Shown here piece after piece: positions 15,230 to 23,757 of a DNA stretch of 51,742 nucleotides. The DNA lies in the NCBI GenBank assembly GCA_944325085.1, contig CALUYT010000007.1, positions 1 through 51,742 of the forward strand, read 5' to 3'. Numbering within the stretch: the first letter of the stretch is position 1; every line of letters starts with the position of its first letter. Position numbers and translations under genes: made by a program. Source of the DNA: Candidatus Gastranaerophilales bacterium. Lineage in GTDB: Bacteria > Cyanobacteriota > Vampirovibrionia > Gastranaerophilales > Gastranaerophilaceae. The notes beneath the pieces were generated by a model. That model made no database searches, was not told the origin of the DNA, and saw only the letters and a list, made by a program, of their open reading frames with translations.

Positions 15230-15574
15230 TTACTTATCTAATTTAACATTTTGACTTTCGTATTCAATACCCATTTCTCTAAGTGTTTTTATAAAATTCT
15301 GAGCACAAATTCTTTGAGCTTCAGGAGGTACGATACGTAATATTTCAACTGTTCTTGATATAACAGGATCTTTATCATACCAACGGTTATTTGCATTTAC
15401 AGGTTTAACCATTGCATAAAACTTATCAATAGTTTCTTTAGAAACTTTTTCTTCAATTTTTTGTAAAAATATTTCAGCTTGAGCTCTTAACTCAGTTTGG
15501 TAATTTCTTAACAACTCAATCACTTCTAATAATAATGGGTCATGATCATACCAACGTTTATAAGTAGGACTCAT
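15230..15574 (-). CDS. small protein with duplicated RWYDxDP motif, 114 aa
   Basis: I do not recognise a named family. The protein contains an internal duplication: KRWYDHDPLLLEVIELLRN near residues 6-24 and NRWYDKDPVISRTVEILRI near 62-80, each followed by a helical stretch with conserved acidic and aromatic positions. It has no signal or membrane segment. GGAGGG precedes the ATG. Its start overlaps the end of murA by 17 nt, so the two are translated together, and a terminator follows it. The context hints at a link to cell-wall synthesis, but only by position. Confidence 0.8.
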   Translation of the reverse strand: MSPTYKRWYDHDPLLLEVIELLRNYQTELRAQAEIFLQKIEEKVSKETIDKFYAMVKPVNANNRWYDKDPVISRTVEILRIVPPEAQRICAQNFIKTLREMGIEYESQNVKLDK

Positions 15575-16877
15575 TATGTGTACCCTCCGTTAGGTTTATT
15601 TGGGAATCATCGTCTCTTCGTTCAATTTTCCCTCCCAACAATCTTATCTTATTTTCGAAGTTTTCGTATCCTCTATCTATATGATGTAATTTTTCAACAA
15701 CAGAATTTCCATCAGCCATCAAAGCTGCAACAACTAAAGAAGCTCCAGCTCTTAAATCACTAGCTGTTAATGTAGCTCCTGTAAGTTTTTTAACACCTTT
15801 AATAATTGCGTGATTTCTGTCTTGATGAATATCAGCACCCATTCTATTCAAATCAGGAACTTGCATAAATCTATTTTCATACAGACTTTCTGTAATAATC
15901 CCAACCCCATTAGCAGTTGTTAAAAGAGTCATTGCCATTGATTGTAAATCTGTAGGAAAACCAGGATATGGCTGAGTTACAAAATTTATAGAGTTAAGTC
16001 TGTTTTTGCAACTTACTTCCATAGATGTTGGATCTAAAAGTTTAATATTAGCGCCCATTTTCAATAATTTATCAGTAAAGAAAGTCAAATGAGCAGGATA
16101 GATATTCTTAATAATACCTTTACCTTTTGTTGCAATAATTGCAGTCATAAAAGTACCGGCTTCTATTCTGTCAGGTATTGTTGTGTATTCAATTGGATGT
16201 AAATCAGATTGTTTTACCCCATTTATAATAATCTCAGAAGTACCTGCACCTTGAATATCAGCACCCATTGTATTTAAAAAGTTTGCTAAATCAACAATTT
16301 CAGGTTCTTGAGCTGCATTTTGAATTCTTGTAGAACCTTCTGCCAAAACAGATGCTAACATAATATTTTCAGTAGCACCAACTGAAGGTATATCTAAATA
16401 AACGTCAGAACCAACTAATTTGTTAGTCTTTGCATGAACATATCCATTTTCAATTTTAATTTTAGCACCAAGAGCTTCTAATCCTCTAATATGGAAATCA
16501 ACTCTACGTTCGCCAATAGCACAACCACCAGGCAATGCTACTTTTGCTTCCTTACAACGAGAAACCAAAGCACCTAAAACAATAAAAGATGCTCTCATTT
16601 TACTAACAAGTTCATAACTTGCAGTAACATTAGTAATATCAGTGGCATCAATTGTTAAAGATTTTTCCTCTTTATTATAACTTGTTTTTGCACCTAACTG
16701 AGCAATTACACTTAACATAATCTCAACATCAGTTAATGCTGGTACGTTATAAATCTTAGATTCGCCTTTTGCTAAAATTGCAGCTGCCATTAACTTTAGA
16801 ACCGAATTTTTAGCACCACCTATAGAAACTTCACCTTTTAAAGGTGTTCCACCTTTTATATAAAATCTTTCTACCAA
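15558..16877 (-). CDS. murA: UDP-N-acetylglucosamine 1-carboxyvinyltransferase
   Basis: MurA transfers enolpyruvate from PEP to UDP-GlcNAc, the first committed step of peptidoglycan synthesis. Substrate residues Lys23-Asn24 lie in GGAKNSVLKLM. The catalytic Cys119 is in LPGGCAIGERRVD; it is the cysteine attacked by fosfomycin in this family, so the enzyme is predicted to be of the sensitive type. FPTDLQSM near 314 carries the conserved Asp. Length is 439 aa, about 20 more than usual, as a polar C-terminal tail. The start is a TTG at 16877 with GGAGG five bases upstream; no better ATG exists. It has its own promoter (16922-16950). Confidence 0.95.
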   Translation of the reverse strand: MVERFYIKGGTPLKGEVSIGGAKNSVLKLMAAAILAKGESKIYNVPALTDVEIMLSVIAQLGAKTSYNKEEKSLTIDATDITNVTASYELVSKMRASFIVLGALVSRCKEAKVALPGGCAIGERRVDFHIRGLEALGAKIKIENGYVHAKTNKLVGSDVYLDIPSVGATENIMLASVLAEGSTRIQNAAQEPEIVDLANFLNTMGADIQGAGTSEIIINGVKQSDLHPIEYTTIPDRIEAGTFMTAIIATKGKGIIKNIYPAHLTFFTDKLLKMGANIKLLDPTSMEVSCKNRLNSINFVTQPYPGFPTDLQSMAMTLLTTANGVGIITESLYENRFMQVPDLNRMGADIHQDRNHAIIKGVKKLTGATLTASDLRAGASLVVAALMADGNSVVEKLHHIDRGYENFENKIRLLGGKIERRDDDSQINLTEGTHNESYL

Positions 16878-16921
16878 TTTAGCCTCCGAAAGAAATCCTT
16901 ATCATATCTTCACTATACATC

Positions 16922-16950
16922 ATAATACAATCTCCACAGTTTGTTGTAAA
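16922..16950 (-). promoter_or_regulatory. murA promoter, TTTACA-17-TATTAT
   Basis: Minus-strand -35 TTTACA (16945-16950), 17-bp spacer, -10 TATTAT (16922-16927), about 45 nt before the murA TTG start. It is divergent from the protease gene at 17047. Confidence 0.6.
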
Positions 16951-17046
16951 TAAATTAAATTATGTAAAGAAAATATATACTTTATACGCATTTTTACTAT
17001 TTGAAAATTTTTAATCTATATATAGGGGATATTTTGGGGATAAATA

Positions 17047-18699
17047 ATGAGTTCATTAAGATTAGGTCTTAAATTAGTAAAACAAAGCGCTGCTTGGGTC
17101 AAAGCCTGTGGTAAAAAAAGTATTTTAGAAACCTCACCACAAATTTTTCATGGCATAAACCCAACATTAACACTACAAAATGGTAAAACTATATATTTAC
17201 CTCGTTTTTTATCAGAAGAAATGAAAACTGCAAGAAAAATGAATAAAGCAGCACTTCAAGAACTTAAAAAGCCTATTGATAGAAGCTTTCCTAAAGCAAC
17301 TGCTGAAGATTTAAAACGTCTTACAGATACTTCATTTGAAATAAGCGGACAAAGAACAGTATATACAAATCCTCGAGATGGTAAAATTTATCATCTACTT
17401 TCAGAAGGAAAAACTGACGATGGACTTGCAAAAATAAGAATACTTGATGCTAATGGTGCATTTGTAAAAACAGTAGAAGTAAAACCTCAAAAAGTTGTTA
17501 TTATGGATGATTTTGTTTCACAATCTCCAATTCATGCAACATACAGTAATCAATATCCGAAACTATCTCACGGAGATTTAGTAAATCTGGTTGCTAAAAG
17601 AACCAATCCTTTCGCAGATTTTGAAACAATAGATATCGCCAGAGATAAAAGCAGATATGCTTATATAAATCTTTATGAAGAACTCGAAACTCTTCAAAAA
17701 CGAATAGATGCCGGAGAAAAAATTGACTTTTTATCACTTTCAATAGCTCGACAATTTTCCAAAGAAAATGCTAAAGAATCACTTTCTATGATTAATACTG
17801 ATGCCATAACAGCAAAAACAACTAATATACTAAATAATAATGACGTTTTTGAAAAATTTCCATTAGGTATATTTGCAAGCAAAAACAAAGGAAAATTACG
17901 AGTTATACAAGGAGCAGGTAATAACGGAAAAAATGCAATAAACGCTGATTTATCATATCCTTATATAGAAGGTGTTGGAGCTCTAAATCCTCATACAAAA
18001 AAAATAGCACCATTTTCAGCCAGTCGTAATAGTTTATATACCCAACACTATGAACAAGGAATATTTCCTTATGTACCAACTTCAAACGGTTTAAGTCTTT
18101 CAGGCGGGTTATCAACAGATATTCCACTAAAACCTGAATTACATCAGCTTGCTCAAAAATATTTAGGTAAAAAACCAACAATTGCAACTACTGAAGAACA
18201 TAGGATAATAAATAAATTAAAGAAAAGCTGTCAGAATGAATATGAAACTGCATACAAAGAACTTTATGAAAAACTTGTAAGTACTGATGAAAAAAGAACT
18301 TTAAAAGAAATATATGAAAAAGCCAAAATAGAAATGCGTGAAAAAAGTGGTACTCAATATAAAAAACAATATGACGAATTAAAACAACAACTACAAAAAC
18401 GAGTAACAAATGCAATGAAAACTGTAAATATTCCTTCTTTAAAAGAATATCAAAAAGCAGTAGCAAAATTAGAACAAGAAGGAAAAGTTATGCGCACAGG
18501 TTTCGGTGGAGAATATTGTATTCCAAATAAAAATCCATATTCACAAAGTTATACAATGGAATTTGGACAAAATAAAACTGGTGAACTTCAACTTGCTATC
18601 CCACATACAGACACAGCAAGTTTAACAGGAACATCTTTTGCTACACCAAAACGTGCTGCAAAACTAGCTCTTGATAAAATGCTTGAAAATGTATTATAA
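17047..18699 (+). CDS. subtilisin-like (S8) serine protease with a coiled-coil insertion and no signal peptide
   Basis: All S8 landmarks appear in order: Asp154 or Asp155 in VVIMDDF, His175 in LSHGDLV, a core strand IDFLSLSIA (227-235), oxyanion Asn292 in GAGNNG, the strand block GVGALNPHTKKIAPFS (309-324), and nucleophile Ser530 in LTGTSFATP. In normal subtilases Asn and Ser are about 65 residues apart; here they are about 238 apart. The extra residues include a Lys/Glu-rich predicted coiled coil (about 383-480). The N-terminus is basic but has no clear signal peptide or propeptide, so the enzyme may act inside the cell. GGGGA precedes the ATG. It is a lone gene between murA and gloA, ended by a terminator. 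The S8 assignment comes from motifs only. Confidence 0.82.
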   Translation: MSSLRLGLKLVKQSAAWVKACGKKSILETSPQIFHGINPTLTLQNGKTIYLPRFLSEEMKTARKMNKAALQELKKPIDRSFPKATAEDLKRLTDTSFEISGQRTVYTNPRDGKIYHLLSEGKTDDGLAKIRILDANGAFVKTVEVKPQKVVIMDDFVSQSPIHATYSNQYPKLSHGDLVNLVAKRTNPFADFETIDIARDKSRYAYINLYEELETLQKRIDAGEKIDFLSLSIARQFSKENAKESLSMINTDAITAKTTNILNNNDVFEKFPLGIFASKNKGKLRVIQGAGNNGKNAINADLSYPYIEGVGALNPHTKKIAPFSASRNSLYTQHYEQGIFPYVPTSNGLSLSGGLSTDIPLKPELHQLAQKYLGKKPTIATTEEHRIINKLKKSCQNEYETAYKELYEKLVSTDEKRTLKEIYEKAKIEMREKSGTQYKKQYDELKQQLQKRVTNAMKTVNIPSLKEYQKAVAKLEQEGKVMRTGFGGEYCIPNKNPYSQSYTMEFGQNKTGELQLAIPHTDTASLTGTSFATPKRAAKLALDKMLENVL

Positions 18700-18736
18700 A
18701 AAATAGAAATGTTTTATCAAACATTTCTATTTTTTA
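18699..18736. terminator. bidirectional terminator
   Basis: AAAAATAGAAATGTTT and its complement surround a 4-base loop, with A and T runs on both sides. It lies between the convergent protease gene and gloA and can serve both. Confidence 0.85.
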
Positions 18737-18754
18737 CTAAATTATTTATTTAAA

Positions 18755-19138
18755 TTACCAAACAACTTTTTCTATAAGTTCAATTTCATATCCGTCAGGA
18801 TCTTTTATAAATGCTATTTTTGTACCTTTGCCATTCAAATCAAAAGGTTCATATAAGTATTCATATCCTAATGAATGCAATTTTTCACTAAATTCTTCTA
18901 ATGATTTTACTGAAAAAGCAAAATGCCCAAATGCATTACCTAATTCATATCCATTTTCAGGAGTTTCATCATTATAAGTTAATTCTAATTGAGTAGAACC
19001 TTCTTCATCATTTAAAAAATATAACCAACAATCCTCTAATCTTTTTTTATGATCCAATTTCATATTTAAAAGTTCTGTATAAAATTTTAAACTGGCATCA
19101 ATATCTTTTACTCTAATCATTGTATGTAATAATTTCAT
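18755..19138 (-). CDS. gloA: lactoylglutathione lyase (glyoxalase I)
   Basis: This belongs to the vicinal-oxygen-chelate fold and detoxifies methylglyoxal via its hemithioacetal. The four metal ligands fit GloA: His5, Glu52, His72 (AFGHFAF) and Glu120 in DPDGYEIELIE. TMIRVKDIDASLKFY at the start is characteristic. Length 127 aa matches bacterial GloA. GGAGG precedes the ATG. Metal (Ni/Co versus Zn) and thiol cofactor cannot be told from sequence alone. Confidence 0.92.
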   Translation of the reverse strand: MKLLHTMIRVKDIDASLKFYTELLNMKLDHKKRLEDCWLYFLNDEEGSTQLELTYNDETPENGYELGNAFGHFAFSVKSLEEFSEKLHSLGYEYLYEPFDLNGKGTKIAFIKDPDGYEIELIEKVVW

Positions 19139-19193
19139 ATTTTAATATCCTCCTGCCTAAGAGTATAACATAAATTCTATTTATAATACCCCT

Positions 19194-19221
19194 TTGACAA
19201 TATTCTTTGAAATTATATAAT
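19194..19221 (+). promoter_or_regulatory. hisS promoter, TTGACA-16-TATAAT
   Basis: Both hexamers are perfect: -35 TTGACA (19194-19199), -10 TATAAT (19216-19221), 16-bp spacer. Only 6 nt separate the -10 from the hisS ATG, which puts the predicted first transcribed base at the start codon. Confidence 0.85.
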
Positions 19222-19227
19222 TTTCAT

Positions 19228-20469
19228 ATGGCTAATATAATTAAAGTATTAAAAGGAACAAAAGACATTCTGCCACAAGAAGTTAATATGTGGCAATTTT
19301 TGGAACAAAAAGCAAATCAAGTATTCTCAAAATACGGATTTAAAGAAATTCGTACACCAATTATTGAATACACAGAACTTTTTGCTCGTGGTGTTGGAGA
19401 TACAACTGATATAGTTAATAAAGAAATGTACACTTTTGAAAAAAGTGACAGATCAATAACATTAAGACCTGAAAATACAGCAGGTGTTGTTCGTTCATAT
19501 ATAGAAAACGGTATGTCAAGATTACCAGCTCCTGTTAAACTTTGGTATCACGGACCAATGTTTCGTTATGAAAGACCACAAGCAGGACGTCAAAGACAAT
19601 TTCACCAAGTTGGTGTTGAAATGTTTGGTGTAAAACAACCTACTGCAGATGCTGAAGTTATATTAATGGCCGTTAATTATTTAAAGGCTTTAGGTTTAAA
19701 TGATTTAGATGTAGAAATCAATTCTTTAGGTTGTCCTAAATGCCGTCAAGAATTCAAAGATAAATTAAAAGCTGTATTAAAACCTTATTTTAATGAGTTA
19801 TGTGAAGATTGCCAAAATAGATATGAAAAAAATCCATTAAGATTATTAGATTGTAAAGTTGAATCTTGTAAAAAAATATTTGAAAAACCCGAAGTTCAAG
19901 AAATTATAAATTCTGATTTTATTTGTGAAGAATGCGCAGAACATTACACAGAATTAAAATTATATTTGGACAAAATGGGCGTAAGATATACTGAAAATAA
20001 ACTTTTAGTTAGAGGTTTAGATTATTATAATAGAACTGTTTTTGAAATAAAATCTAACAATTTAGGTTCTCAAAATGCAGTATGTGGTGGCGGAAGATAT
20101 GATAGTTTGGTAGCTCAACTTGGAGGAGAGGATACTCCTGCTGTTGGTTTTGCTATGGGAATGGAAAGATTAATATCTCTTATACCTCAAAAAGAATCTA
20201 AAAAATTAGATGGATATATAGTTTCGAATTTTCCGGTTGATGCCTTTGTTTTAGCTGAAGATTTAAGACACCAAGGCTTAAATGTAGAATTTGATTTAAC
20301 TAATAGAAAATTTACAAAACAAATAGAAAAAGCATCTAAAGTTGCTAAATATGCGTTTATTTTAGGTGAAGATGAAATATTAAAACACCAAGTTTCTATT
20401 AAAAATTTAGAAAGCGGTAAACAAATCACAGCTGATCGTGCAACTTGTGTTAAAATGCTTGATTTGTAA
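19228..20469 (+). CDS. hisS: histidyl-tRNA synthetase
   Basis: This class II synthetase charges tRNA-His. Motif 1 region: GFKEIRTPIIEYTELF. Motif 2: FRYERPQAGRQRQFHQ. The histidine-binding loop is LVRGLDYYNRTVFE and motif 3 is GFAMGMERL. A Cys-rich insert (CPKC ... CEDC ... CEEC) is common in bacterial HisRS. I start it at ATG 19228 (413 aa): the longer frame from 19207 would begin inside the promoter. There is no Shine-Dalgarno sequence, consistent with a leaderless mRNA. Two glycosyltransferase genes follow within 25 nt and may be co-transcribed. Confidence 0.96.
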   Translation: MANIIKVLKGTKDILPQEVNMWQFLEQKANQVFSKYGFKEIRTPIIEYTELFARGVGDTTDIVNKEMYTFEKSDRSITLRPENTAGVVRSYIENGMSRLPAPVKLWYHGPMFRYERPQAGRQRQFHQVGVEMFGVKQPTADAEVILMAVNYLKALGLNDLDVEINSLGCPKCRQEFKDKLKAVLKPYFNELCEDCQNRYEKNPLRLLDCKVESCKKIFEKPEVQEIINSDFICEECAEHYTELKLYLDKMGVRYTENKLLVRGLDYYNRTVFEIKSNNLGSQNAVCGGGRYDSLVAQLGGEDTPAVGFAMGMERLISLIPQKESKKLDGYIVSNFPVDAFVLAEDLRHQGLNVEFDLTNRKFTKQIEKASKVAKYAFILGEDEILKHQVSIKNLESGKQITADRATCVKMLDL

Positions 20470-20490
20470 AAAATAAAAACGTAGGATATT

Positions 20491-21369
20491 ATGAATAATC
20501 AAGTAAAAATCTCTATTGTTGTTCCTGTATATAATGTCGAAAAATATCTAAAAAGATGTTTAGATAGTCTTGTAAATCAAACTTTAAAAGATATTGAAAT
20601 TATTTGTGTAAATGATGGTTCTAAAGACAATTCTTTGAATATCTTAGAAGAATATGCAAAAAAAGATAATAGAATTGTTATTTTAAATCAAAAAAATGCA
20701 GGTTTATCAGCTGCTAGAAATACCGGTATGGAAATTGCAAAAGGTGAATATATTGGATTTGTAGATTCAGATGACTGGGTTGATTTAGATTTTTTTGAAA
20801 AATTATATATAGCTGCAAAAAATAATGATTGCGATATTGCCGTTGCGGACTTTATTAGAGAACACCCAACAAAAAAGAAAAAAAGACTTAATATTACAAA
20901 AGAAGAAATTTTTGAAAAACCTGAAGACAAATATTTAGCTTGTAAAACTTATAGAGAAGGTTGTGTTTGGAATAAAATTTATCGTACAGAATTTTTAAAA
21001 CGTATAGATTTAAAATTTGTTGTCGGAATGTATTATGAAGATAGAGATTTTACAGCAAGATCTTTATTCTATTCAAAAAAACTTATAACTGTTCCTGATA
21101 CTTATTATAGGTATTTTGTTAATCCTAAATCTATTGTGAAAAAAGGTATTAATGTAATTCAAAATGATCATTATATACTAGTTAGGCAACAAGTCTTAGA
21201 TTTTATAATAAAAAATAAAATAAATGTTCCTGATGGATTATATAAAGCTGAAACAAAAAGTTTTAAAATTTTTGGAAAAAAACTCTTCACAATAAAAGAA
21301 AGTACTAAAAGTAAATATATATTTTTATTTGGAAAAATTAATATATTTAAATGGAAAAAGAAAGATTAA
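20491..21369 (+). CDS. family 2 glycosyltransferase
   Basis: This is a GT-A fold sugar transferase: ISIVVPVYNVEKYLKRC at the start, VNDGSKDNS near 48, NAGLSAARNTG near 70, and the metal-binding VDSDDW (about residues 91-96). The last 130 residues form the variable acceptor part. There is no membrane segment. It starts 22 nt after hisS with an AGGA site, and is followed 3 nt later by a GT8 gene. The pair probably decorates a surface glycan (LPS core or capsule); substrate unknown. Confidence 0.92.
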   Translation: MNNQVKISIVVPVYNVEKYLKRCLDSLVNQTLKDIEIICVNDGSKDNSLNILEEYAKKDNRIVILNQKNAGLSAARNTGMEIAKGEYIGFVDSDDWVDLDFFEKLYIAAKNNDCDIAVADFIREHPTKKKKRLNITKEEIFEKPEDKYLACKTYREGCVWNKIYRTEFLKRIDLKFVVGMYYEDRDFTARSLFYSKKLITVPDTYYRYFVNPKSIVKKGINVIQNDHYILVRQQVLDFIIKNKINVPDGLYKAETKSFKIFGKKLFTIKESTKSKYIFLFGKINIFKWKKKD

Positions 21370-21372
21370 ATA

Positions 21373-22284
21373 ATGAAAAATATCAATGTTTGTTTATCTT
21401 TTGATGATAATTACAGTAAATATGCAAGTGTTGTTATGGCATCTATTTTAAAAAATGCTAATGCTGAAGATTTTTTGAATTTTTTTATTTTAGATGGACA
21501 AATTTCTAAAGAAAATAAAGATAAAATTTTAGAATTAAAAAATTTAAAAGAATGTAATATTAAATTTATTGATATAGATGAAAGATTATTTGAAATATAT
21601 AAGCAAATAAATACTCATACCTACATAACATTACCTACATATTACAGATTAAAATTAGCTGAATTATTACCTAATATAAGTAAAGTTATTTATCTTGATT
21701 GTGATATGGTTGTTAACTCAAGTTTATCAGAACTTTTTGACATTGATTTAGAAAATAATATTATTGGTGGTGTTTTAGATGCTAGAGTAAAACATAAAAA
21801 ACAATGGAAAAATAAAAAATACATAAATGCTGGTATGATATTATTTGATTTAAATAAAATTCGTCAAAACAAAATTGAAGATAAGTTTGTTGAATACACT
21901 AAAAATAATCTTGATAATATAAAAACAGGAGATCAAGATATTATAAATTATACTTTGGAAAATCAAATTAAAATATTACCTGATATTTGGAATGTTCAAG
22001 TAAGTGGTTTTGCAAGTAGAACATGTTTTACCCGATATCCAAAAATTATACATTTTATCGGTGCAGATAAACCTTGGATATTTGCTTCTTGTGTATTTTT
22101 TAAAGATTTATATTTTAAATATTTACAAGACACACCTTGGGCTTTAAATGATGAAGAAAAAAAGAAATGGTATATTGAAAATAAAAAAGCTTCAACGTTA
22201 AAATTTTGGAAAAAAAGACCTCTATGTATTTTTCATCCTAAATATATATACGCATTTTATAAATCTTTTTTATCAAAAAGCTAA
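21373..22284 (+). CDS. family 8 glycosyltransferase
   Basis: GT8-type retaining glycosyltransferase, related to the LPS galactosyl/glucosyltransferases. It has an N-terminal NVCLSFDDNYSKYASVVMAS, TLPTYYRLKLAELLP, a DxD metal motif in YLDCDMVV (about residues 110-117), KYINAGMILFDL near 152, and a C-terminal IIHFIGADKPW. Length 303 aa is typical. It starts 3 nt after the GT2 gene. Sugar and acceptor cannot be inferred. Confidence 0.92.
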   Translation: MKNINVCLSFDDNYSKYASVVMASILKNANAEDFLNFFILDGQISKENKDKILELKNLKECNIKFIDIDERLFEIYKQINTHTYITLPTYYRLKLAELLPNISKVIYLDCDMVVNSSLSELFDIDLENNIIGGVLDARVKHKKQWKNKKYINAGMILFDLNKIRQNKIEDKFVEYTKNNLDNIKTGDQDIINYTLENQIKILPDIWNVQVSGFASRTCFTRYPKIIHFIGADKPWIFASCVFFKDLYFKYLQDTPWALNDEEKKKWYIENKKASTLKFWKKRPLCIFHPKYIYAFYKSFLSKS

Positions 22285-22300
22285 TAATATAAAAACAGTC

Positions 22301-22329
22301 TTGATTTTAAGGCAAAAATAATATATAAT
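22301..22329 (+). promoter_or_regulatory. promoter TTGATT-17-TATAAT
   Basis: -35 TTGATT (22301-22306), 17-bp spacer, perfect -10 TATAAT (22324-22329), about 37 nt before the 66-aa gene. The leader contains GGGGTG as the ribosome site. Confidence 0.75.
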
Positions 22330-22366
22330 ACTATACTGTAACCAGTATTGAAGGGGTGACTATTTT

Positions 22367-22567
22367 ATGGCAGAAAAAATTACAATTCGTTCAGACAGGG
22401 ACACAGATTACAAATTCATGTACAAAGGTGAAGAAGTTGTTCTTGGTGCAGGTAAAATTATTGGTATTGCTGACGGTTTAGAACATGTTGTTCTTCCTAC
22501 CTGTGCAATGAAAATAATGAATAATTTAATTGTTATAAAAGATGATGTTAAAAAAGACAAAAAATAA
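22367..22567 (+). CDS. small protein, 66 aa
   Basis: I do not recognise it. It is a complete 66-residue frame with its own near-consensus promoter, a GGGGTG ribosome site and a terminator, which makes it a convincing single-gene unit. The sequence alternates short strands: KITIRSD, YKFMYKGEEVVLGAGKIIGIAD, HVVLP, NNLIVIKDD, ending in a Lys/Asp-rich tail. This suggests a small beta-sandwich or barrel, cytosolic. The strong promoter suggests abundant expression. Confidence 0.8.
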   Translation: MAEKITIRSDRDTDYKFMYKGEEVVLGAGKIIGIADGLEHVVLPTCAMKIMNNLIVIKDDVKKDKK

Positions 22568-22600
22568 AATATTATTTTTTACATAATAAAAGCATATTTT

Positions 22601-22636
22601 AAAGACCGAAATTTTCATTCCGGTCTTTTATTTTAT
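22601..22636. terminator. terminator between the 66-aa gene and ilvE
   Basis: An 8-bp stem AAAGACCG/CGGTCTTT with a long loop is followed on the plus strand by TTATTTTATTT. Placed between convergent genes, it may serve both. Confidence 0.75.
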
Positions 22637-22654
22637 TTAATATATATATTTTTA

Positions 22655-23692
22655 TTATGCAATAACTTTTATCCAACCTTCTGGAGCATCTATTCGTCCA
22701 TATTGAATTCCTGTTAAGGTATCATATAATTTCTTTGAAATTTCTCCCATTTCATTCATTCCTGAAGGGAAACATATTTCTTTACCGTGATCTACAATTT
22801 TACCTACAGGAGAGATTACAGCTGCTGTACCACATAAACCACATTCTTTAAAATCTTTTAATTCTTCAAGATAGATTTCTCTTTCTTCTGTTTCTAAACC
22901 TAGATATTCTTTTGCTACATACATTATAGAACGTCTTGTAATAGAAGGTAAAATAGAACTTGATTTTGGAGTTATTACTTTATTGTCTTTTGTTACAAAA
23001 AAGAAATTAGCTCCACCAGTTTCTTCTACTTTTGTACGAGTTTTTGCATCAGGATATAAATTTTCATCATACCCTTCTTTATGTGCTGAAACTATTGCAT
23101 GTAAGCTCATTGCATAATTTAATCCAGCTTTAACATGTCCTGTACCATTTGGAGCTGCTCTATCAAAATCACTAACTTTTAAGGTGATAGGTTTTGCTCC
23201 ACCTTTAAAATATGGTCCTACAGGAGATGCAAATACTCTAAATTGATATTCGCTTGAAGGTTTTACTCCCATTACCGGTGCAGAACCAAACATAAATGGT
23301 CTTAAATATAATGTTGCACCTGTTCCATAAGGCGGAACATATTTTAAATTAGCTTTTACAACTTGTTCTACTGCTTCTATAAATTTATCTGTTGGAAATG
23401 GTGGCATTTCTAATCTTAAAGCTGTTTCATACATTCTTTGAGCATTTAAATCAGGTCTAAAAATTACAACTTTACCATCTACTGTTGTATATGCCTTCAT
23501 CCCTTCAAAACATGTTTGAGCATATTGCAAAACTCCGGCACTTTCATTTAATACAATATTTTCATCAGATGTAATATGACCTTCATCCCATTTTCCATCT
23601 TTATAATTTGAAACATAACGTTTTTCTGTTTTATAATAACCAAAACCTAAATTTGCCCAATCTATATTGGCTTTTTCCATAGTGCTCACCAT
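22655..23692 (-). CDS. ilvE: branched-chain amino-acid aminotransferase
   Basis: This PLP enzyme of fold type IV exchanges amino groups between glutamate and Leu/Ile/Val. The PLP lysine is Lys188 in GTGHVKAGLNYA. Other blocks: YAQTCFEGMKAY near 57-68, RPDLNAQRM near 79, and KVEETGGANFFFV near 221. Length 345 aa and the long N-terminal extension match the BCAT-II type found in cyanobacteria and eukaryotes. The start ATG at 23692 has AAGGAT upstream; a second in-frame ATG four codons later lacks spacing. I see no leader peptide or T-box. Confidence 0.94.
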   Translation of the reverse strand: MVSTMEKANIDWANLGFGYYKTEKRYVSNYKDGKWDEGHITSDENIVLNESAGVLQYAQTCFEGMKAYTTVDGKVVIFRPDLNAQRMYETALRLEMPPFPTDKFIEAVEQVVKANLKYVPPYGTGATLYLRPFMFGSAPVMGVKPSSEYQFRVFASPVGPYFKGGAKPITLKVSDFDRAAPNGTGHVKAGLNYAMSLHAIVSAHKEGYDENLYPDAKTRTKVEETGGANFFFVTKDNKVITPKSSSILPSITRRSIMYVAKEYLGLETEEREIYLEELKDFKECGLCGTAAVISPVGKIVDHGKEICFPSGMNEMGEISKKLYDTLTGIQYGRIDAPEGWIKVIA

Positions 23693-23757
23693 AATAAATC
23701 CTTTCTAAGAATATTTTACTATTCTCAAAAATTTCTAAATACTATATTTTACAAATA

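Noticed and set aside
19207-19227. TTG start for hisS seven codons upstream
   Set aside because: It falls inside the TTGACA-TATAAT promoter; ATG 19228 gives the family's normal N-terminus.
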